A stretch of DNA of 7,876 nt from Caryophanales bacterium UBA1231. GTDB lineage: Bacteria; Bacillota_I; Bacilli_A; ML615J-28; CAG-313. Where the stretch lies: the NCBI GenBank assembly GCA_002309035.1, contig DBWT01000043.1:1-7876 (forward strand), given 5' to 3'. Both the position numbers and the translations under genes were made by a program. Position 1 is the stretch's first letter; the number at the start of each line of letters is the position of its first letter. Shown one piece after another: positions 1 through 7,876 of this stretch. The notes beneath the pieces were generated by a model that saw nothing but the letters and a program-made list of their open reading frames with translations, searched no databases and had not been told where the DNA came from.

Positions 1-321
1 CTTAATACATTGTATTATGATTTTGGTAATTGCAATATTGATAATACAGAGTTGGGAAGAAGTATTGAACTGGATATTGTTGCTGGAAATGATTCAAACT
101 TATTAGTAGCAGAATGTAAGTTCTCTAAAAATAAACGATCAATTTCTGATTATTATGATATGAAGGAAGATTTATCAGCTAATATATTTAAAAGTTATTC
201 GAATGTTGAGTTGTTTTTGTTTGGCGCAGAAGGCTTTAGTGAAGACTTATTGATGATTAAAGATAAAAGCTTAAAATTAATTGATTTAGAAAAAATGTTT
301 GAAAGAAGCAGTGATAAATGA
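1..321 (+). CDS. AAA-family ATPase with C-terminal DUF234 domain (3' end only)
   Basis: The reading frame is open from the first base of the window, so the gene starts upstream and only the last 106 codons are here; it ends at TGA 319-321. The visible part resembles the C-terminal DUF234 region of prokaryotic AAA ATPases (COG1672-like). Counting from the first codon in the window, E23 and D25 (S-I-E-L-D-I-V) and E38-C-K40 after a hydrophobic strand (L-L-V-A-E-C-K) form a PD-(D/E)XK-like nuclease signature. In this family the N-terminal part, not seen here, carries the P-loop ATPase and a winged helix. Function is poorly defined; many members sit in variable genomic regions. The stop overlaps the next start (ATGA at 318-321), suggesting coupled translation. 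Family assignment is from recognised sequence pattern only; the ATPase domain itself cannot be verified in this window. Confidence 0.7.
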   Translation, partial: LNTLYYDFGNCNIDNTELGRSIELDIVAGNDSNLLVAECKFSKNKRSISDYYDMKEDLSANIFKSYSNVELFLFGAEGFSEDLLMIKDKSLKLIDLEKMFERSSDK

Positions 322-431
322 AAAGAATATTAGAGTTTTTAATTATCATTACCTTTGTTATGGTGTTAGTCGGTTGCGGCGCAAAAACGAGAAAAGATGA
401 TTTCTTTTCAAAAGAAGAGCTTAAAAATTAG
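318..431 (+). CDS. Very short lipoprotein ORF, probably a truncated remnant
   Basis: A 37-codon ORF starts at ATG 318, overlapping the previous stop as ATGA, and ends at TAG 429-431. It has a basic N-terminus (M-K-R), a hydrophobic core and a good lipobox (L-V-G-C, Cys20), followed by a short charged tail ending S-K-E-E-L-K-N. That tail resembles the start of the mature domain of the next gene (L-S-L-E-E-A-K-S-N-L-E-N), so this looks like the signal peptide and first residues of a paralogue whose body is lost. Adding one T near 427 would extend the frame only a few codons (L-V-K-D-K) before a TAA, so a single frameshift does not restore a full gene. There is no strong ribosome binding site; translation would rely on coupling. 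It could be a real micro-lipoprotein, but a degraded copy is more likely. Confidence 0.45.
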   Translation: MKRILEFLIIITFVMVLVGCGAKTRKDDFFSKEELKN

Positions 432-470
432 TAAAAGATAAATAATAATTGATATTATGGAGGAAGTAAG

Positions 471-851
471 ATGAAATTAATTTTTAAAATCTTTTGTATG
501 TTGTTTAGTTTGTTTTTTGTGTTAGTTATTTTTGGTTGTCGTTTTGCGCCTTTATCACTTGAAGAAGCAAAATCTAATTTAGAAAATGCAGGATATGAAG
601 TACGAATTGTGCCAGGAGACGAGTTTGTGGATTCTGATGAAAATCCTTTTCCAGTAATTTTAGCTAGCGAACTAGAAAATTATTTAGTTGCAAAAAAAGG
701 AGAAGACATTATTCACATGTTTTTCTTTATAAATACAACTAAAGCAAGTGACAATTATGCATTCATGCAATATAATAAACTATATGGAGGACAAAACAAT
801 CAATTAGTTTATTTTGGCACAAAACAAGCTAATAAAGATGCCGGACTATAG
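471..851 (+). CDS. Small putative lipoprotein of unknown function
   Basis: Encodes 126 residues. The ATG at 471 follows a strong Shine-Dalgarno (GGAGG at 460-464). Residues 1-23 form a lipoprotein signal peptide: basic start (M-K-L-I-F-K), a long Phe/Leu/Val-rich core and the lipobox I-F-G-C with the acylated Cys at 23. The mature part (about 103 residues) begins with an amphipathic segment (L-E-E-A-K-S-N-L-E-N-A-G-Y-E-V) and ends V-Y-F-G-T-K-Q-A-N-K-D-A-G-L. I recognise no enzymatic motif; it is probably anchored on the outer face of the membrane. It does not look truncated at the 3' end, but I have no family length to compare. It sits between ATPase fragments in a variable-looking region, with no obvious promoter of its own, so it may be co-transcribed with the upstream genes. 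Confidence 0.7.
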   Translation: MKLIFKIFCMLFSLFFVLVIFGCRFAPLSLEEAKSNLENAGYEVRIVPGDEFVDSDENPFPVILASELENYLVAKKGEDIIHMFFFINTTKASDNYAFMQYNKLYGGQNNQLVYFGTKQANKDAGL

Positions 852-1017
852 ATTACAAAGTTTTATAACAAAAGCACTGTAAATATATAAAGTATAGTTT
901 CATGATCGATACTTAAATAGGGCGTTAAAGTTTATAAAAGTTTATAAAGTTTATAAAAGTTTAGAAAATTATTGTAAGTTTAGTTTTTATGTGATAAATT
1001 CTGTGAACTTAAATTCA
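852..1017. other. Gene-poor AT-rich stretch with no intact gene
   Basis: No credible intact gene, RNA gene or promoter is visible here. Frame 1 stays open from 898 to 1054 without a plausible start or ribosome binding site, running into the pseudogene remnant downstream, so part of this stretch may be further decayed coding sequence. It contains the tandem repeat annotated separately. I see no convincing terminator directly after the lipoprotein gene. Confidence 0.5.
931..969. repeat. Short tandem repeat, about four copies of a 9-10 bp unit
   Basis: Units are TTTATAAAAG (931-940), TTTATAAAG (941-949), TTTATAAAAG (950-959) and a degenerate TTTAGAAAAT (960-969). The third unit lies 19 bp after the first, so the array can also be read as a 19-bp repeat present about twice. 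The unit length variation (9 or 10) and AT-only composition fit replication slippage. There are no spacers, so it is not a CRISPR array. No function is evident. Confidence 0.75.
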
Positions 1018-1270
1018 TTTAATATCAATTTTGGAAAGGAACCATTTTCGATAATAATCTAATAGAGAAAAAGAGATTTTAAATGCAAGTGTATTTGATG
1101 ATTCAAATGGCTATATTTTAGACAAATTAAGTATCTCAAAATCACAATTATCGCAATATAAAAAAGTTTTGTATTTAAATGGAATCATAACAGATAATCG
1201 CAATAAGATTGAATTTAGATTACCAAGGTTTAAAGAATTTTTGAGTTTTGTAATTGAATATAATAAGTAA
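1018..1270 (+). pseudogene. Decayed C-terminal fragment of an AAA-family ATP-binding protein
   Basis: Translation in the frame ending at TAA 1268-1270 gives E-K-E-I-L-N-A-S-V-F-D-D from about 1067, then S-I-S-K-S-Q-L-S-Q-Y-K-K, L-N-G-I-I-T and F-R-L-P-R-F-K-E-F-L. This is the usual winged-helix plus 'LPRFKEF' tail of a bacterial AAA ATPase family. Upstream, the similarity appears to continue in two other frames: F-G-K-E-P-F-S (1030-1050) and D-N-N-L-I-E-K (1050-1070). That needs a frame change near 1050 and another near 1070. In-frame stops (TAA 1055-1057; TAA in the initial frame at 1060-1062) remove any long ORF, and no start codon with a ribosome binding site exists. The N-terminal ATPase part is missing. 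The terminator directly after the stop is what would be expected at the original gene's end. This tail type differs from the DUF234 end at the window start, so the two are probably not one broken gene. Confidence 0.6.
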
Positions 1271-1274
1271 GCAT

Positions 1275-1310
1275 AAAATGGGCTCGAGAGTATTGAGTCC
1301 ATTTTAATTT
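1275..1310 (+). terminator. Intrinsic terminator closing the upstream block
   Basis: Arms AAAATGGGCTC (1275-1285) and GAGTCCATTTT (1295-1305) pair over 11 bp with one G-U, around a 9-nt loop (1286-1294). The 3' arm ends in TTTT followed by AATTT. The flanking A and T runs make it able to act in both directions, but with no gene converging from the right its likely role is to end transcription of the upstream block before the rpiB promoter. Confidence 0.8.
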
Positions 1311-1315
1311 CATTA

Positions 1316-1344
1316 TTGAAAAATTGTTATAAAAATGGTATAAT
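1316..1344 (+). promoter_or_regulatory. Sigma-A type promoter for the rpiB-upp-atp transcript
   Basis: -35 TTGAAA (1316-1321), a 17-bp spacer, and -10 TATAAT (1339-1344, perfect consensus) preceded by the extended -10 element TGG (1336-1338). Transcription would start around 1350-1352, giving a leader of about 30 nt with no room for a riboswitch. It lies directly between the terminator and rpiB. It is the only convincing promoter I see ahead of the whole core cluster, since all later intergenic gaps are 18 nt or less. Confidence 0.85.
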
Positions 1345-1380
1345 CTTTAGTTAGAAAGGTTAATCAAAAAAGGTGACAAA

Positions 1381-1812
1381 ATGAGAATCGGTATTGGTAG
1401 TGACCATGGTGGATTTGACTTAAAAGAACAAGTTAAAGAATATCTTAAAAGTCTAAATATTGATGTTTTAGACTGTGGATGTTTTAATAAAGAAAGTTGT
1501 GATTATCCACTTTATGCAAAAGAAGTTGCAGAAAAGGTTGCGGACAAGACTTTAGATTATGGTATCTTAATTTGTACTACTGGAATTGGTATGTCGATTA
1601 CCGCTAACAGATATCCTGGTGTTCGTGCCGCTTTGGTATCTAATGTAGATATGTGCAAGATGACACGTATGCACAATAATGCTAATGTCTTAGTAATGGG
1701 TGCTAAGTACACAACGTTTGATGATGCCAAAAGTTATATCGATGTCTTCTTAAATACTGAATTTGAAGGTGGTCGCCATGAAAGAAGAATTAACTTAATT
1801 GAAAGGAAGTAA
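1381..1812 (+). CDS. rpiB: Ribose-5-phosphate isomerase B
   Basis: Cytoplasmic enzyme interconverting ribulose-5-phosphate and ribose-5-phosphate in the non-oxidative pentose phosphate pathway, supplying ribose for PRPP. The product has 143 residues, a normal length for RpiB/LacAB sugar isomerases. Visible family features are the N-terminal S-D-H-G-G (7-11), the catalytic cysteine in C-T-T-G-I-G (Cys65, matching E. coli Cys66), N-R at 76-77, the active-site histidine in R-M-H-N-N-A-N (His98, matching E. coli His99) and the C-terminal G-G-R-H-E-R-R. The ATG at 1381 has AGGTGA (1371-1376) just upstream. The related galactose-6-phosphate isomerase subunits LacA/LacB are the main alternative. A single stand-alone gene with both Cys and His, next to upp, favours RpiB. 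Its stop lies 7 nt before the upp start. Confidence 0.93.
   Translation: MRIGIGSDHGGFDLKEQVKEYLKSLNIDVLDCGCFNKESCDYPLYAKEVAEKVADKTLDYGILICTTGIGMSITANRYPGVRAALVSNVDMCKMTRMHNNANVLVMGAKYTTFDDAKSYIDVFLNTEFEGGRHERRINLIERK
1802..1809 (+). promoter_or_regulatory. Ribosome binding site that fixes the upp start
   Basis: AAAGGAAG lies inside the last codons of rpiB, with 10 nt (TAA plus an A-rich spacer) before ATG 1820. It supports ATG 1820 rather than the in-frame TTG at 1799, which would put the binding site inside the coding sequence. The A run from 1811 to 1818 forms the spacer. Confidence 0.7.
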
Positions 1813-1819
1813 AAAAAAT

Positions 1820-2446
1820 ATGGGTAAACTTGTTGTATGTGATCATCCTCTAATTCATCACAAATTATCATTAATCCGTGATGAAAAAACCGGAACAAAA
1901 GATTTTCGTCAAACTGTATCAGAAATTGGTATGCTTATGGCATATGAAGTAACACGTGATTTTCCAACTATTGAAGTTGAAACTAAAACTCCAGTTGGTT
2001 TATGCAAAACAAGAATAATCAATAAGGAAGTTGTTATCGTTCCTATTCTACGTGCTGGTCTTGGTATGGTTGATGGAATTCATGCTTTAATTCCAAACGC
2101 TAAAGTAGGTCATGTTGGATTATATCGTGATGAAAAAACATTAGAACCTTGTGAATATTATGCAAAATTCCCTAAATGCATAAAAGATGCATTAGTTTTA
2201 ATCGTTGATCCAATGCTTGCAACAGGTGGCTCTGTATGTCATGCTATTGACGTAGTTAAAAGAACTGGTGCTAAAGATATTAAATATGTTGGTTTAGTTG
2301 GTGCCCCTGAAGGTGTAGGACGTGTACGCAGTGCTCATCCAGATGTTGATATTTATCTTGCAGCACTAGATGAAAAACTAAACGAAAATGGATATATCGT
2401 TCCTGGTCTTGGTGATTGCGGCGACCGTTTATATGGAACTAAATAA
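1820..2446 (+). CDS. upp: Uracil phosphoribosyltransferase
   Basis: Catalyses uracil + PRPP to UMP + pyrophosphate in the cytoplasm (pyrimidine salvage). From ATG 1820 the product is 208 residues beginning [10 protein letters not shown], matching the usual 208-209 and the Bacillus N-terminus closely. Motifs seen: P-I-L-R-A-G-L-G-M at 75-83 (PRPP-site Arg78), Y-R-D, the type I PRTase PRPP loop [10 protein letters not shown] at 129-138, A-A-L-D-E-K-L-N, and the uracil-binding C-terminus [13 protein letters not shown] with terminal Y-G-T-K. An upstream in-frame TTG at 1799 would add seven residues that look nothing like the family, so it is rejected. The TAA stop shares its last A with the ATG of atpZ, implying coupled translation. 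Position directly before the atp genes matches Bacillus. Confidence 0.97.
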   Translation: MGKLVVCDHPLIHHKLSLIRDEKTGTKDFRQTVSEIGMLMAYEVTRDFPTIEVETKTPVGLCKTRIINKEVVIVPILRAGLGMVDGIHALIPNAKVGHVGLYRDEKTLEPCEYYAKFPKCIKDALVLIVDPMLATGGSVCHAIDVVKRTGAKDIKYVGLVGAPEGVGRVRSAHPDVDIYLAALDEKLNENGYIVPGLGDCGDRLYGTK

Positions 2447-2742
2447 TGCCAGAAAAAATTAAAAAAGAAGAAAACGAAAAAATAGAAGAAAATAACGAAA
2501 AAGAAGTGATAAGGGACTCCATGAAAAAAGAAGACCCTAAAGAAAAATATCATTCCTTTAAAGCATTTGCCCGCGCAAGTCATATTGCTTACGGGCTTAT
2601 AACTTTTATATTAGTTGGAGTGGTAATTGGCTACTTCTTAGACCGCTATTTTCCTGGACATAAATGGATGGCGATATCAATCTTAGTCTTTACATTTTTA
2701 GGTATAGTCGATTTTTATCGCAATTTATTGAGGTTAAAATAA
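2446..2742 (+). CDS. atpZ: AtpZ/AtpI-family small membrane protein of the ATP synthase operon
   Basis: Encodes 98 residues from ATG 2446 (TAATG overlap with upp). Residues 1-40 are an extremely charged, Glu/Lys-rich cytoplasmic segment. Two membrane helices follow (about 47-65 and 74-92), joined by a short loop, with the family signature G-Y-F-L-D-R at 62-67. This is the AtpZ-type hairpin found just ahead of atpI in many bacteria. It has been proposed to help ATP synthase assembly or Mg2+/Ca2+ movement; the role is not settled. The first start has only a weak GGAA (2435-2438), relying on coupling. A second in-frame ATG at 2521 has AAGGGA (2511-2516) before it and would give a 73-residue protein lacking most of the charged segment, so the true start is uncertain. 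It is 1 nt from atpI. Confidence 0.8.
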   Translation: MPEKIKKEENEKIEENNEKEVIRDSMKKEDPKEKYHSFKAFARASHIAYGLITFILVGVVIGYFLDRYFPGHKWMAISILVFTFLGIVDFYRNLLRLK

Positions 2743-2743
2743 T

Positions 2744-3311
2744 ATGAATAAAAATAAACAAGTCGAAAGACATATTATCGGCTATGTTTGGATCTATGCA
2801 ATAATTGTTATCATCATTCTCTTTTTTGCAAGTGGAATGAAACCAGTACTTCCTATTTCTTTTGCACTAGGAGTTGCGACTAATTTGTTATGTTTTACAA
2901 TCACAGTTAGAGCGGTTGATAGAATTATTGAATATGATACTGAACATGCTCGAGGAATATTAATACGCGCAAATATTGAAAAATATTTATTATATTTAGT
3001 GGTTTTAGTCGTTGCTGGTCTTAGTTATAAGTTCCAACAAGATAAAAAAATTCATTTAGATATAATCGCAACGGCGTGTGGTTTTTTATCAGTTCGTTTG
3101 ATGATCTATTTTAAAGAATTTGTGATTGATAAGATCTTTAAAAATAATAAAGGTCGTGATGTTGATTCAGTAACATTCCCTGATGGAGTAGAACTCTTCC
3201 CCGAAAAAGAAGATGAAGAAAAAGAAAATGAATACGACCGCAAATTAAAAAAATTATTAGAAAAAGAAAACGAAGATAAAGAACAAAAAGAAACGAATGG
3301 AGATGATAACG

Positions 3312-3328
<17 letters not shown>
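2744..3328 (+). CDS. atpI: ATP synthase subunit I with long acidic C-terminal tail
   Basis: Encodes 194 residues. Four predicted membrane helices at about 11-30, 35-55, 81-97 and 104-122, with a basic/amphipathic linker (56-80, containing R-A-V-D-R-I-I-E and I-R-A-N-I-E-K) between helices 2 and 3, fit AtpI (the F-ATPase subunit I family). AtpI is a non-structural protein that assists assembly of the c-ring in several bacteria. After about residue 125 comes a hydrophilic tail of some 70 residues, very rich in Glu, Lys, Asp and Asn, which ordinary AtpI proteins (about 110-130 residues) lack. The tail is predicted to be cytoplasmic and disordered or helical. The start at 2744 has AGGT (2731-2734) at a suitable distance. 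The TGA stop lies inside atpB, overlapping it by 17 nt. Confidence 0.8.
3299..3302 (+). promoter_or_regulatory. Ribosome binding site that decides the atpB start
   Basis: GGAG lies 9 nt before ATG 3312. Two other in-frame ATGs (3297 and 3303) overlap or abut this site and have no binding site of their own, so 3312 is the preferred start. The site is inside the atpI coding region, so atpB initiation is probably coupled to atpI translation. Confidence 0.65.
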
Positions 3329-4312
<984 letters not shown>

Positions 4313-4327
4313 GAGCCTCGTGTAAGT

Positions 4328-4897
4328 ATGAATTATTTAGTAATGTTAGGAGACGCCAAGAGCGAAATTAATGAACTCGTTCGTCAAGGACTAGAAATCA
4401 TTTTAAATTCGAAAAATGCAGTTCCTTCCATTATTATTCAGTTATGTGCAACTTTAATTTTGTTTCTAGCTGTTAGATTCTTACTTTGGGGTAAGATTAC
4501 TAAAGTCATTGAAGAAAAAGAACAAAACGAACGTGCCGCTTTTGAAAATTTAGAAAAAGCCAAAGCGGAAGCCGAAGAAGTGCGCAAACAAATCGCAATA
4601 GATGAAGAAAAGGCGAAAGAAGAAGGATATAAGATTATTGAACGTGCTAAACAAAAAAGTTATCTTGAAGCCGAAGAAATAATCAAAAAAGCTAATATCG
4701 ATGCTAATATGAAACTCGAAGAAGCTAAAGAAGAAATCGATAAAGAAATCGCCAAAGCTAATGATCAAGTTAAAAAAGAAATAATTGAAATTGCTTATCT
4801 TTTAGCAAGTAAAATCATTAATGAAGAAATTGATAAATCTAAATATGATGAACTTGTTAATGACTTTATGAAAGAAAGGAAGAACGAGCATGACTAG
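4328..4897 (+). CDS. atpF: F-type ATP synthase subunit b
   Basis: Peripheral-stalk subunit joining subunit a to the F1 head through delta. It has 189 residues: an N-terminal stretch of about 31 residues, one membrane helix (about 33-54, ending F-L-L-W-G-K-I), then a long Glu/Lys/Ala-rich helix (57 to about 165) typical of the b dimer, and a C-terminal part that would bind delta (I-A-Y-L-L-A-S-K-I-I-N-E-E-I). The typical b protein (about 156-170 residues) begins nearer its membrane helix, so the 31-residue leader is somewhat long; it has no lipobox Cys, unlike the lipoprotein b subunits of some mycoplasmas. AGGAG (4311-4315) lies 12 nt before ATG 4328, a rather long spacing; a later ATG at 4343 has no better site. 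It overlaps atpH by 8 nt. Confidence 0.93.
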   Translation: MNYLVMLGDAKSEINELVRQGLEIILNSKNAVPSIIIQLCATLILFLAVRFLLWGKITKVIEEKEQNERAAFENLEKAKAEAEEVRKQIAIDEEKAKEEGYKIIERAKQKSYLEAEEIIKKANIDANMKLEEAKEEIDKEIAKANDQVKKEIIEIAYLLASKIINEEIDKSKYDELVNDFMKERKNEHD

Positions 4898-5426
4898 TGC
4901 CCTAACAAAAGCCTATGCTGAAGCCCTTTTCACCTCATTAAAAGAAAAGAATTTTGATTTAGATTTAGCTTTATCTGATCTACAAGATATAAATAAAATA
5001 ATAATGGAAGATGAGATTAATAAATTTTTAATTCATCCTAATATCGATAAAAATGAAAAAATAAATATCATGCAAAAAGCATTATCAGATTTCGATAAAA
5101 CAATATCTGGATTTATTTTTGTCTTAATTGAAAATGATCGTATTTTAGATTTTTCTGGTATTATTGAATCATTTTCTGAAGAATTAGATGAATTAAAAGG
5201 TATTATTAATGTGGAAATAATAACTAAAGAAAAGTTATCACGTGAAAAGTATAATGAAATTATTAAATATTTAGAAAAGAATTATCAAAAGCAAGTAAAA
5301 GCTAAGGAATTATTATCTAGTGATATATTAGGTGGTATTATCGTTAAAGTTAATGGTAAAGTTATTGATAATTCTCTTCTTAATAAATTAAAAGCGATAA
5401 AAGATGCTGTATTAGAAAACAGGTAG
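4890..5426 (+). CDS. atpH: F-type ATP synthase subunit delta
   Basis: Connects the top of the F1 head to the b stalk (OSCP-like). It has 178 residues, the normal length. Family landmarks are the N-terminal A-L-T-K-A-Y-A-E-A-L-F, F-L-I-H-P-N-I-D-K-N-E-K in the N-terminal helical domain, L-I-E-N-D-R-I-L-D-F in the middle, and the C-terminal D-I-L-G-G-I-I-V-K-V-N-G-K-V-I-D-N-S-L. The start at 4890 has AGGA (4877-4880) inside the atpF coding region and overlaps the atpF end by 8 nt, indicating coupled synthesis of the two stalk proteins. It is followed 9 nt later by atpA. Confidence 0.95.
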   Translation: MTSALTKAYAEALFTSLKEKNFDLDLALSDLQDINKIIMEDEINKFLIHPNIDKNEKINIMQKALSDFDKTISGFIFVLIENDRILDFSGIIESFSEELDELKGIINVEIITKEKLSREKYNEIIKYLEKNYQKQVKAKELLSSDILGGIIVKVNGKVIDNSLLNKLKAIKDAVLENR

Positions 5427-6944
<1,518 letters not shown>

Positions 6945-6946
6945 TT

Positions 6947-7795
6947 ATGGCAGGAGAAGCAAAATCGATAAAAACTAAAATCCAAGCAACCAAGAAAACA
7001 GCGCAAATCACTAAAGCGATGAATATGGTTTCGGCATCTAAATTAAAACAAGCAACTCAAGCGATTGAAAATTATATTTCTTTCATTGATAAAATAGAAG
7101 AGATAGTCGCAAACCTTGTGGCTAGTGGGGACGCTATCCATCCACTTCTAGAAAGTCATGAGGGAAATAAAACTTGTTATATCATTGTGACAAGTGAAAG
7201 AGGACTGGCGGGACCATTTAATTCAAATATTTATAAAGCATTACAAAATGTTATAAAAGATGGTGATGTTGTTTTACCACTTGGTGGTCGGGGTTTTAAT
7301 TATTGTAAGAATAAATTTAAAACATTGATAGATAGTCCCGTTATCCTTCGTGATGATGTCCGTTTTGATGATATTATATCGTCTTTAGTAATAATGATTA
7401 GAGGTTATTTAGGACATGATTTTGATAAAGTAAAAATCATTTATAATCATTTTGTGAATACTTTAAATCAAACACAAGAAATAAGAAATATATTACCTGT
7501 TGAAACGAAGAAACTTGATTATGTAAGTAATTATAATAAGATATATGATTTCGAAGGGGGAATAGAAGGTTTACTTGATAAAGTCCTTCCTATCTATATT
7601 GAAAATATTATTTATGGTATTATTCTTGATTCAAAAGCATCAGAACATGCATCAAGAATGACAGCCATGAAAAACGCAACAGACAACGCCGAAGAAATAA
7701 TAAGTTCACTTGAACTTATGTATAACCGTGCTCGTCAAGCAGCGATTACGCTTGAACTTACGGATATCATTGGTGGTGCTAATGCGACAAATTAA
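6947..7795 (+). CDS. atpG: F-type ATP synthase subunit gamma
   Basis: Central rotating shaft between the c-ring and the alpha3beta3 head. It has 282 residues, typical length. The N-terminal helix has the family pattern I-K-T-K-I-Q-A-T-K-K-T-A-Q-I-T-K-A-M-N-M-V and S-A-S-K-L. The central Rossmann-like part shows S-E-R-G-L-A-G-P-F-N-S-N (usually S/T-D-R-G-L-C-G). The C-terminal helix has S-E-H-A-S-R-M-T-A-M-K-N-A-T-D-N-A and ends R-A-R-Q-A-A-I-T-L-E-L-T-D-I-I-G-G-A. The start at 6947 lies 2 nt after the atpA stop and has no recognisable ribosome binding site nearby; the closest AAGGAG (6905-6910) is too far away. Expression is probably by reinitiation after atpA. Confidence 0.97.
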   Translation: MAGEAKSIKTKIQATKKTAQITKAMNMVSASKLKQATQAIENYISFIDKIEEIVANLVASGDAIHPLLESHEGNKTCYIIVTSERGLAGPFNSNIYKALQNVIKDGDVVLPLGGRGFNYCKNKFKTLIDSPVILRDDVRFDDIISSLVIMIRGYLGHDFDKVKIIYNHFVNTLNQTQEIRNILPVETKKLDYVSNYNKIYDFEGGIEGLLDKVLPIYIENIIYGIILDSKASEHASRMTAMKNATDNAEEIISSLELMYNRARQAAITLELTDIIGGANATN

Positions 7796-7811
7796 AAGGA
7801 GACAATAGATT

Positions 7812-7876
7812 ATGGAAAATATCGGAAAAATTGTCCAAATCACCGGACCTGTTGTCGACGTTAAATTTTCTACTGG
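7812..7876 (+). CDS. atpD: F-type ATP synthase subunit beta (5' end only)
   Basis: Only the first 21 complete codons are present, and the gene runs off the window. The N-terminus M-E-N-I-G-K-I-V-Q-I-T-G-P-V-V-D-V-K-F matches the start of the beta-barrel domain of the catalytic beta subunit. The ATG at 7812 has a strong AGGAGA site (7797-7802) with 9 nt spacing and lies 16 nt after the atpG stop. The expected order, with atpC after it, continues beyond the window. Confidence 0.95.
   Translation, partial: MENIGKIVQITGPVVDVKFST

Noticed and set aside
931..969. CRISPR-like or iteron-like array
   Set aside because: The units are contiguous, AT-only and 9-10 bp, without spacers or associated replication or cas genes.
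1111..1302. 63-codon ORF on the minus strand
   Set aside because: It lies antisense to the ATPase remnant, extends through the terminator stem, has no ribosome binding site and no recognisable protein features.
1324..1329. TTGTTA as the -35 element
   Set aside because: Only 9 bp separate it from the -10; TTGAAA at 1316-1321 gives the ideal 17-bp spacing.
1345..1380. Riboswitch or attenuator ahead of rpiB
   Set aside because: The predicted leader is only about 30 nt and shows no stable stem.
1799..1819. TTG start giving upp seven extra residues
   Set aside because: The extra residues do not match the conserved family N-terminus, and the ribosome binding site at 1802-1809 would fall inside the gene; ATG 1820 gives the normal 208 residues.
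2353..2583. Minus-strand ORF rich in Phe, opposite the upp/atpZ junction
   Set aside because: It is the mirror of the Glu/Lys-rich AtpZ N-terminus (GAA/AAA read backwards as TTC/TTT); the same explains the Phe/Ser-rich ORFs at 3106-3354 and 4550-4768.

Overview
The window is AT-rich, low-GC DNA. It carries the front end of an F-type ATP synthase operon behind two housekeeping genes, and upstream of these lies a small accessory region that looks partly decayed. Tryptophan is encoded by TGG, and two genes end in TGA (the 5' partial gene and atpI), so the standard bacterial code applies and this is not a UGA=Trp mycoplasma. Protein similarity, Shine-Dalgarno use and gene order suggest a Bacillota lineage. 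My best guess is a Bacilli/Erysipelotrichia-like or deep Mollicute-related group, but species cannot be read from the sequence.

Positions 1-1310 (accessory). The 3' end of a DUF234-type AAA ATPase has a PD-(D/E)XK-like E-x-D...E-x-K signature. It is followed by a 37-codon lipoprotein stub overlapping it by ATGA, then a second small lipoprotein (471-851) whose mature N-terminus resembles the end of the stub. Next comes a gene-poor stretch with a short tandem repeat (931-969) and the frameshifted remnant of the C-terminus of a different AAA ATPase (about 1018-1270). A clear intrinsic terminator (1275-1310) closes the block.

Positions 1316-7876 (core). A near-consensus sigma-A promoter with an extended -10 (1316-1344) drives rpiB, then upp, atpZ, atpI, atpB, atpE, atpF, atpH, atpA, atpG and the start of atpD, all on the + strand. 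Gaps are 0-18 nt and there are several overlaps, so this is plausibly one long transcript. The order matches the Bacillus rpiB...upp-atpI-atp locus, but without the genes that separate rpiB from upp there (ywlG, glyA).

The genes work together as follows. RpiB feeds ribose-5-phosphate towards PRPP, Upp uses PRPP to salvage uracil, and the atp genes encode the rotary ATP synthase/ATPase: a, c and b in the membrane; delta, alpha, gamma and beta in the stalk and head; AtpI and AtpZ as assembly or ion-related accessories. The most notable observation is in subunit c. It carries a Na+-type ion site in which the usual TM1 glutamine is a glutamate, so each c subunit has two carboxylates (E52 and E85). 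This is the arrangement known from the Fusobacterium nucleatum Na+-coupled enzyme. I found no wholly new system.
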